This document shows, piece by piece, positions 12,201 to 14,277 of a stretch of 14,277 nucleotides of DNA; positions within the stretch are counted from its first letter, which is position 1, and each line of letters starts with the position of its first letter. The notes under the pieces are model-generated. The model saw only the letters and a list, made by a program, of their open reading frames with translations, did no database searches and was not told the DNA's origin. The translations under genes were made by a program, and so were the position numbers. Source of the DNA: Clostridiales bacterium (lineage in GTDB: Bacteria; Bacillota; Clostridia; Lachnospirales; Lachnospiraceae); contig JAJBVF010000473.1 in NCBI GenBank assembly GCA_020859965.1, positions 2,016-16,292 on the forward strand, in the 5' to 3' direction.

Positions 12201-14277
12201 GCGTAGGAATACTCATCCGTCACCGTCTTGGTGTCGGAACCCGTTACAGGCGTCGTATCATCCGCATAGTCCAGCGTATAGCTGAGTGTGGCGGTGTTGT
12301 CCACCGTATAGGTCTCCACATCATAGAACTGAGAAGCAAACTGAGCGGCGTCTTCATAGACTACCGTCACAGTATAAGTGGTCAGGACCGGCACATCGCT
12401 GTCCAAATCCCTGCTGGCTGCGGAAGTCGTTTTCAGGCCCACATCCCCTGCCGTCGCGTAATCCTTGATGGTTACGGATGTCGTCCCATCAGTTTTCTGA
12501 TTCGTGATGTCGTTGACAACTGTGATCGAGGTGGGAGTGTGCACCTTTCCAACTTCATCCGTAATGGTAGGGGTGTCCACGATGCTGAAAGAATCGAAGT
12601 TCACACGCCCGTTGGCGGCGTACTGGCTCAACTGCGTATACTCATGCATCAGCAGTTGGATGGTGTACTTCACCTCGAGATCGCCGTCTTTGTTCACAGA
12701 GCAGGAATTCTGGGTCTTAGTCAGCTTCCATACATCCTCTGTGGTGCTGGTCAGTGTAAACCCACTCAAATCGGTAGATGTCGTACCAGTCACATTATAG
12801 GTCTCCACTTCCTCGTTGCTGTTATCCCGATCCAACACGGTGATATTAGTGGAATAAGTGATATCATCCTCTGTGAGGGTATAAGTCGTACCTGTAGCAG
12901 GAACCGGGTCAGCGTCTACATAAGCTGTCACCGTAAAGCTTATTGTCTGGGAGTTGGCGGTGATGTCGCCCAGATTCACCACAACACTGTCGCCATTATC
13001 AATATCGTAGTTATATCCGACAGCGGCTACGCTGTTGATGGTAATGCCATCCGGCGCTTTGAGAATTACGGTCAGATCGTCATAGGATGCCCACAGCGTC
13101 TTATTGTAAGCGCTGAATCCGCTGTAGTTCTCCGCTGTCGGAATAGTGAGCGTCACATACCAGGTTACGGTTTCACCCGCCTCGACAGTTCTGCCGCCTG
13201 ATGGACTCTGAATCACGGCAAGCTTCAGGCCATAATTCTCCATCAACTCATCCGCATACGTTTTCAGCGCTGTGCCATCATATGCATTTGAGGAATCACC
13301 ATCCGAAGTCAGAGACGGTGTGCCGTCTTCCTCTTCCGTATCTCCGTCATCTGAGGTCGGATTTGTTACAGAAATTACAAAAGGGGAGAAACTGTCTGTC
13401 TGAATCTCCACATCACTGACCGCGCCTTCTTCATCCTCGGTCGTTCCCGTCAGGACGTCTTCAACGCCGTCTTCTGTAATATGTAGTGCGGTCACACTGT
13501 CACCGGACGGGCTATTCTCACCAAAGGAAACCGTTATGATCGCAGTCCCGTCAATCTCGATCTCATTTCCCTGCGCATCCGCAAAGTACATATCCAGTAC
13601 GACCGGATCAGAGAGAGTCACATCTTCTGTCTGATGATCATCCGATCCCGCCACATAATTCTCCGCCTGGCTTATCAGATCATCATAATCATAATCCGTA
13701 GAAGACTGAATGATCTCTTTCACTACAAACTGATAGTTTTCCGGAAGTGCTTCTGTGAGTTCTGCCGTAATGGTAATGTCCCCGCATTCCGCCGAAAAAC
13801 CGGTGATCATTTTATAATTGTCCGCAAGCAGTTCCGTATTCTCCCACTCATTTTTATCTGTGGCAGTCGCCACGCGCTCGCCGTTCACAAAATAGAGAAC
13901 CGGCAGCGCATCTTTTGTCAGAACACCTTCTGCCACATGCGCACAGACAATGAACTGCATCTCCTGTCCTGCTGCGATCGTCTGCCCCTGCCAGATCACT
14001 GCAGAACCGTCCGTGTATTGTACAAGCTCTGCCGTGGTCAGCGTACCAAGCTCATCCAGGTCGACTCCAGCCGGAATCACATCCAGGTCTTCAACGTAAA
14101 TCAGCCCGGTGGTTTCTTCGCTTCTATAATAATAGGAAGCGTTTTCCCCGAGCACTGCTTTTACCGTCACATCCTCTGCGGACACATCCGAAGACTGATT
14201 TTTCACCTGAATCGTATATCTCACTAATACTTCCCACATGAAAAAGCGCCATGGTTCCTTATTATAAGCGGTTTTTC
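1..14277 (-). CDS. Giant Cna-B/SpaA and DUF11 repeat surface protein, partial at both ends
   Basis: Single open frame covering the window (4758 codons, no stop, lowest base of each codon at positions 2, 5, 8...). Residue 1 is encoded at 14275-14273. It carries 22 Cna-B/SpaA-type prealbumin-like domains, recognised by a strand-A Lys (as in ITKTD, VTKID), a GAxFxLY-type strand, an E-box (ETxAPxGY) and a closing strand ending in Asn or Asp (VTN, VEDAP). These alternate with DUF11-like domains, one SdrD_B-like domain and one segment of unknown fold. In known family members, Lys-Asn or Lys-Asp isopeptide bonds form spontaneously under Glu catalysis and stiffen surface fibres and pili. I infer an exported, wall-anchored adhesin stalk. 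Neither signal peptide nor sorting motif is in view. The protein is rich in Thr, Ser, Asp and Tyr and poor in Arg. The ATG at 14239 is not the start, because the frame stays open upstream and no signal peptide follows it. Gene boundaries and partners such as sortase are unknown. Confidence 0.96.
2..247 (-). other. CnaB2-like domain 22, cut by the window edge (residues 4677-4758)
   Basis: TEIQVTKTDSW (Lys at 227-229), LAGATLHILETSEDEDG and GLAAGTYILRETTAP, with Glu at 14-16. The edge falls just after ETTAP, so the closing strand with the Asp partner is outside. It is the second copy of the 112-residue unit. Confidence 0.87.
248..583 (-). other. CnaB2-like isopeptide domain 21, duplicated unit (residues 4565-4676)
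   Basis: TEIRVTKIDS (Lys at 563-565), ALAEATLQILETSEDEDG, GLAVGTYILRETTAPAGY (Glu at 350-352) and VVSITMEDTP (Asp at 254-256). It is exactly 112 codons long and is repeated at high DNA identity by domain 22. An insert of about 30 residues (NTVAAEDTDGNVIVAE) after the LQILE strand distinguishes these two domains from the others. Confidence 0.87.
337..586. repeat. Direct repeat, copy 1 of the 336-bp unit
   Basis: Encodes most of domain 21 and matches 1-250 at an offset of exactly 336 bases (112 codons), so the repeat is in frame. The differences cluster at 400-456 and 535-560, while the ends and the block at 467-508 are nearly unchanged. Confidence 0.9.
584..895 (-). other. CnaB2-like isopeptide domain 20 (residues 4461-4564)
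   Basis: It closely follows the CnaB2 domain of Streptococcus pyogenes FbaB in order and spacing: strand-A Lys in IVNKVKLG (875-877), DATLTLYDS, VIAEWVSKEGKNFDFGSYV, YLLAETAAPAGY with Glu (719-721), SITFNIGLDG, and VVYLVEDAPTEI with Asp (590-592). The last strand resembles the segment from which SpyTag derives (VMVDAYKPT). A Lys-Asp bond with Glu catalysis is expected from known chemistry. Confidence 0.83.
896..1297 (-). other. Cna-B/SpaA-type domain 19 (residues 4327-4460)
   Basis: EIRIIKVDSES (Lys at 1277-1279), VEGAKFELQDADG, IKAGTYTLVETYAPTGY (Glu) and AYVVEDDP (Asp). A long acidic stretch (VEDEETGTTD, VGEDEE) lies between the E-box and the last strand. Confidence 0.85.
1298..1756 (-). 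other. Cna-B/SpaA-type domain 18, AT-rich (residues 4174-4326)
   Basis: TISFTKIDGNN (Lys), LSGAEFALYSED, GTYYLIETVAPNGY (Glu) and GYYIANEP (Asn). Extra loops lengthen it. Its DNA is AT-rich: bases 1441-1500 contain 17 G or C of 60 by hand count, against 34 of 60 at 7381-7440. TTA codons, absent from the middle of the gene, occur here. Confidence 0.85.
1757..2191 (-). other. Cna-B/SpaA-type domain 17 (residues 4029-4173)
   Basis: YRDLKVTKQDTDG (Lys at 2144-2146), EAGSTFAVYGPY, TFTNLLYFQKYVIVEIDADDSY (Glu) and NMTVTNAKK (Asn). The E-box is divergent. Codons become A/T-ended here compared with the middle of the gene. Confidence 0.72.
2192..2809 (-). other. SdrD_B-like domain with insertion (residues 3823-4028)
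   Basis: VGVGGMAWIDADGDGKQESED (2750-2812 region) matches the SdrD_B opening GxxWxDxNxDGxQxxxE. Its DxDxDG loop is of the type that binds calcium in Sdr proteins. The usual next strand, V.V.L, appears only after about 40 extra residues, as NNITIQLNIYNG. The domain ends with KFFLYSDDKWNLAEDLGLVVYRDL, a phrase often seen before Cna-B domains. Calcium binding is inference. Confidence 0.6.
2810..3490 (-). other. DUF11-like domain (residues 3596-3822)
   Basis: NVLKEVQGDQDVEDGD, FANFRLTVTNMNENQ, VNIVLMDIVPKANG and ITAFAVVFDDTVTLGYNEKLQLVYKAIVP follow the DUF11-like order of separated-strand repeats. The last part contains DDAAKKAHLATYNDFRLLY, probably a helix-containing loop. Function beyond the stalk is not visible. 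Confidence 0.6.
3491..4108 (-). other. DUF11-like domain (residues 3390-3595)
   Basis: APVLKIQKTVVN, then NTLLYTITVTNSSES, NPVILDLLPQGLVAV, LSAGETVTITLEATV and SMTNTVWVTST. This is the clearest DUF11/TIGR01451 signature in the window, with LKIQKTV, YTITVTN, a 'LDLLPQGL' strand and 'SAGETVTITLEA' all in order. It is a structural spacer in known surface proteins. Confidence 0.82.
4109..4849 (-). other. DUF11-like domain (residues 3143-3389)
   Basis: SYSLTLDKSGTKELDTD leads into LEYTLDVDVTNSGPINGLTVED, the YTLxVTN-plus-separation pattern of DUF11 repeats. Later strands include AKVTFTYSDGN, VVSFTVTWYDENL and AEIKNTASVTYDY. At about 250 residues it could hold two fused Ig-like units. A short TGTGTG run (about 4166-4186) forms a linker before the next domain. 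Confidence 0.6.
4850..5224 (-). other. Cna-B/SpaA-type domain 16 (residues 3018-3142)
   Basis: PAVTFVKEGDG (Lys at 5201-5203), PKATLEIYEVDG (core strand), LSAGTYLVVETSTSGGGY (Glu) and IVDSFVNVTQ (Asn) are in order. It is the last domain of the second Cna-B block and abuts the DUF11-like block without a linker. Confidence 0.72.
5225..5656 (-). other. Cna-B-type domain 15 (residues 2874-3017)
   Basis: VYVKLTKYDN (Lys at 5636-5638), LSGVTFTLLRSTDGG, GQINFDTL, GTVYMLAEIGYN (Glu) and YELYAYNQP (Asn). The AP-GY part of the E-box is absent. A long loop carries GENEVSGDTTSETTEE. Confidence 0.68.
5657..5968 (-). other. Cna-B/SpaA-type domain 14 (residues 2770-2873)
   Basis: A compact SpaA repeat: YVTIQKIDIN (Lys at 5942-5944), LGGAKFTVYSDEAC (YSDxxC at 5879-5896), TYYIKETVAPEGY (Glu) and LTVTDNNG (Asp or Asn). 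It is among the closest matches to the consensus in the protein. Confidence 0.87.
5969..6472 (-). other. Cna-B-type domain 13 (residues 2602-2769)
   Basis: VGLGVTKTFNL (Lys), VTYGLYVYDTTS (core strand), KLDGYYYIKEEKV (Glu) and TVSFTNDL (Asn). It is longer than its neighbours. The stretch with SSSSSG followed by DDDNDG may be a flexible loop. Lys, Glu and Asn suit the Cna_B subtype. Confidence 0.65.
6473..6856 (-). other. Cna-B/SpaA-type domain 12 (residues 2474-2601)
   Basis: SLTITKTDSND (Lys at 6830-6832), LSGATFELYYQAF, LTPGWYAVVEETAPSGY (Glu) and VAVTVTDTK (Asp). A strong consensus match with a loop of about 20 residues after the GATFELY strand. The antisense GTG at 6527, first codon of the 2224-codon shadow frame, falls inside it. 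Confidence 0.85.
6857..7282 (-). other. Cna-B/SpaA-type domain 11 with CDVDGC insertion (residues 2332-2473)
   Basis: VDLYIEKYSL (Lys at 7256-7258), LSGMTFKLTNVED, LPAGTYRVIETATPN (Glu) and TLKIHDP (Asp). Between the E-box and the closing strand is an extra loop, VECDVDGCEDSIAG (about 6908-6949). Its two Cys are five residues apart and flanked by Asp/Glu, an unusual feature for this family. Confidence 0.72.
7283..7732 (-). other. Cna-B/SpaA-type domain 10 (residues 2182-2331)
   Basis: NYSLTVTKYGYD (Lys), ESTFALQRYDSKAGEW (core strand), GKFETTLPLGYYRLIEVSVDG (Glu) and NTVNVYDP (Asp) appear in order. An acidic insertion, YYSDDGDGES, lies in the first loop. It restarts the stalk after the unique segment. 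Confidence 0.75.
7733..8665 (-). other. Unique central segment, unknown fold (residues 1871-2181)
   Basis: About 311 residues without a strand-A Lys, E-box or DUF11 pattern. It opens with TCGSGSHQYMISTIFMNKWK. Then come a beta-like stretch (VTFQYSLSG, SFVISGAEA), a part that looks helical (FKFAEILNQWYVAVAQDAG, AAAMNILYAFADAYPNC, NMENILCEFGLSENL) and a Tyr-rich beta part (YGYYSYYAHIEIKE, DVYLQFRPTGGNG, KYFYLDDVDREDYYY). Three Cys are present. I do not recognise the family. As the only region unlike the stalk repeats, it could be a ligand-binding or other functional domain; that is inference. No vWA MIDAS motif (DxSxS) is visible. Confidence 0.55.
8558..8582. repeat. Short 9-bp tandem repeat (GTCCTCGGT)
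   Basis: Two full copies of GTCCTCGGT followed by GTCCTCG. On the minus strand this encodes the acidic run EDTEDTED within the unique segment. The copies are identical, in frame and prone to slippage without breaking the reading frame. Confidence 0.75.
8666..9130 (-). other. Cna-B/SpaA-type domain 9 (residues 1716-1870)
   Basis: HLEIDILKYCVTKN has the strand-A Lys at 9104-9106 followed two residues later by Cys. NGAMFYLYRQ is the GAxFxLY strand. YVYWLIEATTGTGHTW is the E-box region (Glu), and SKFEVENTC closes with Asn. Helix-like LTDEQLAALAAGG sits in a loop, as in some pilin Cna-B domains. Confidence 0.7.
9131..9568 (-). other. Cna-B-like domain 8 lacking Lys and Glu (residues 1570-1715)
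   Basis: SVPVVWIDYDLDADSKP followed by ENATVYLYK resembles the Cna_B subtype whose consensus is about TKVWDDxNDxDGKRP followed by a VxVxLxxNG strand. The Lys expected two residues before Trp is Val (codon at 9545-9547). The E-box strand, expected as YxVxE, reads YVFVLGMSG with Leu at the Glu position (9332-9334). The fold is probably kept, but no isopeptide bond is expected. It precedes domain 9 and the unique central segment. An alternative is that this is a related non-bonding Ig-like domain. Confidence 0.6.
9569..9889 (-). other. Cna-B/SpaA-type domain 7 (residues 1463-1569)
   Basis: A compact SpaA repeat: SVTITKYAYD (Lys), LSGAVIGIYSDEDC (with YSDxxC at 9794-9811), GQVTFSGLEV, ITYYVKEIDAPEGY (Glu) and LYIYDEP (Asp). 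Every landmark is close to the consensus. Confidence 0.85.
9890..10267 (-). other. Cna-B/SpaA-type domain 6 (residues 1337-1462)
   Basis: TLTLTKKKV (Lys), NATFTVYQSATQDG (core strand), PGYYYAFVETVKSGD (Glu) and IKTVTNYSNS (Asn) occur in the standard order. The APxGY part of the E-box is replaced by KSGDIAPEVY, a longer loop. Confidence 0.7.
10268..10636 (-). other. Cna-B/SpaA-type domain 5 (residues 1214-1336)
   Basis: VRVKLYKKST gives the strand-A Lys. GAGYMVYRVNED is the core strand and YVYHVYETTVPANY is a clear E-box variant (Glu). The end is GTLYDEP, with Asp as the probable bond partner. Spacing from Lys to Glu is usual for the family. Confidence 0.72.
10637..11014 (-). other. Cna-B/SpaA-type domain 4 (residues 1088-1213)
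   Basis: EVSVYKQYV provides the strand-A Lys. TTVYLLKQSGSGYE is the core strand, QEYYWAEATSNS holds the candidate E-box Glu, and KTTLSNVLP closes with Asn. It diverges from the consensus in the E-box, which has no AP-GY, so the assignment rests on order and spacing. Confidence 0.6.
11015..11440 (-). other. Cna-B/SpaA-type domain 3 (residues 946-1087)
   Basis: LTFEKYLLS (Lys) opens the domain. VFELQQSSDG is the GAxFxLY-equivalent strand. YQYRIIESLPNGY is the E-box (Glu) and ITVSLTNQT closes it (Asn). It is larger than a minimal repeat. All bond-forming residues are present. Confidence 0.72.
11441..11767 (-). other. Cna-B/SpaA-type domain 2 (residues 837-945)
   Basis: This is a textbook SpaA pattern: SISFNKSV (Lys), LEGAEFTLYSDADC, GKVAFTKLPVGIYYIKETKA (Glu) and a closing strand through TVSNKQN. 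The YSDxxC motif (11660-11677) recurs in domains 7 and 14 and is common in this family. Of all domains in the N-terminal half, this is the easiest to assign. Confidence 0.85.
11768..12223 (-). other. Cna-B/SpaA-type domain 1 (residues 685-836)
   Basis: Strand A is TIDLEKYIN (candidate isopeptide Lys). A core strand reads GTATFTILDENG. The E-box region is AGTYSIAETKNT (Glu). The closing strand is ATLNAYNTEI (Asn candidate). It is longer than a compact SpaA repeat because of a loop around YAKIDDEYVAISN. Lys, Glu and Asn are all present, so an intramolecular bond is expected. Confidence 0.7.
12224..12745 (-). other. DUF11-like domain (residues 511-684)
   Basis: Landmarks are WKLTKTQNS, DLEVKYTIQLLM, FDSFSIVDTPTITD and LTTYTVTVVYEDAAQF, then VDNTATLSYTLDY. 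The strand carrying 'VKYTIQL', a 'IVDTP' turn and a final 'VDNTATL' strand are typical of DUF11-type repeats in Gram-positive surface proteins. It leads directly into the first prealbumin-type domain. No binding motif was recognised. Confidence 0.55.
12746..13249 (-). other. DUF11-like domain (residues 343-510)
   Basis: The segment runs LKLAVIQSPSGGRTVEAGETVTWYVTLTIP, through TVILKAPDGITINSV, to VVNLGDITANSQTISFTVTAYV. The 'V.AGETVTWYVTLT' opening, the 'L..PDG' strand and the 'LG.I.A.....FTVTA' strand are the usual DUF11 landmarks. It probably acts as an Ig-like spacer. The TCA serine codon at 13199-13201 is the last TCA, TTA or CTA codon before a run of more than 2200 codons without any of the three. 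Confidence 0.55.
13367..13831 (-). other. Charged beta segment ending in SFSPFVIS (residues 149-303)
   Basis: The order is MITGFSAECGDITITAEL, ALPENYQFVVKEI, PVVLDMYFADAQGNEIE, TAIITVSFGE, ALHITEDG, then DSFSPFVISVTN. From memory, this order recurs near the N-terminus of very large Cna-B proteins of gut Clostridia: a strand with 'LPE', 'LDIxFxDAxGNEIE', a 'ALHI' strand and 'SFSPFV'. It is similar in outline to ZU5-like beta folds. The function is unknown. An acidic linker (DGDTEEEDG, 13328-13349 region) separates it from the next domain. Confidence 0.5.
13904..14275 (-). other. DUF11-like beta domain (residues 1-124)
   Basis: The pattern is VRYTIQVKNQSSDVSAEDVTVKA, then a middle section, then AVIWQGQTIAAGQEMQFIVCA. 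This matches the usual order of DUF11/TIGR01451-type repeats: YTIxVxN, separation of a 'DVTV' strand, then 'GxIxAGxxxxF'. The domain may begin before the edge, since PWRFFMWEVL reads into it without a break. The role is inferred to be a structural spacer. No lone catalytic motif is visible. Confidence 0.6.

Noticed and set aside
6527..13201. A 2224-codon plus-strand open frame as a protein gene
   Set aside because: It is exactly codon-aligned antisense to the minus-strand frame with clear Cna-B domains. It starts with GTG inside a domain, and its translation (rich in Val, Ile, His, Gly and Arg) shows no recognisable fold. Its openness follows from absent TTA, CTA and TCA codons on the minus strand.
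14237..14239. ATG in the real frame (MWEVLVRYT) as the gene start
   Set aside because: The frame remains open to the window edge upstream, no signal peptide follows, and an AAGGA sequence lies too far upstream (about 16 bases). The true start is probably outside the window.
1..14277. Pseudogene or frameshifted gene
   Set aside because: Domain landmarks stay in one frame from 14275 to 2, with no stop codon and no place where the pattern jumps to another frame.

Overview
The whole window lies inside one gene on the minus strand. The minus-strand frame whose codons occupy + positions 14275 down to 2 has no stop: 4758 codons, open at both edges. I followed the translation from edge to edge and saw no frameshift. 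Signal peptide and start codon lie beyond the right edge; the C-terminal end, including any LPXTG-type sorting signal, lies beyond the left edge. The part seen here alone is roughly 500 kDa.

The product is a giant modular surface protein built from immunoglobulin-like and prealbumin-like beta domains. From N to C terminus (right to left) the layout is: a DUF11-like segment and a charged beta segment ending in SFSPFVIS (about 13.37-14.28 kb); two DUF11-like domains (12.22-13.25 kb); nine Cna-B/SpaA-type domains (8.67-12.22 kb); a segment of about 310 residues that resembles none of the repeats (7.73-8.67 kb); seven more Cna-B/SpaA domains (4.85-7.73 kb); three DUF11-like domains (2.81-4.85 kb); a divided SdrD_B-like domain with a DxDxDG loop (2.19-2.81 kb); and six more Cna-B/SpaA domains (1-2.19 kb). 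The last two of these are recent duplicates with a 336-bp period. Of 22 prealbumin-type domains, 21 keep the strand-A Lys and the E-box Glu needed for an intramolecular isopeptide bond. The exception (9131-9568) has lost both.

This architecture is known from cell-wall-anchored proteins of Gram-positive bacteria. The mixed base composition near 50% GC, the CTG/ACC/GGC-rich codons of the middle section and the long Thr/Asp/Tyr-rich Cna-B plus DUF11 layout suggest a gut Clostridia (Lachnospiraceae or Oscillospiraceae type). That placement is inference; no taxonomic marker is present. The likely role is a long, protease-resistant, self-crosslinked stalk that presents a binding region for adhesion.

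No RNA gene, promoter, terminator, mobile element, CRISPR array or second protein gene was found. The plus-strand open frames, including one of 2224 codons, are codon-bias shadows of this gene.
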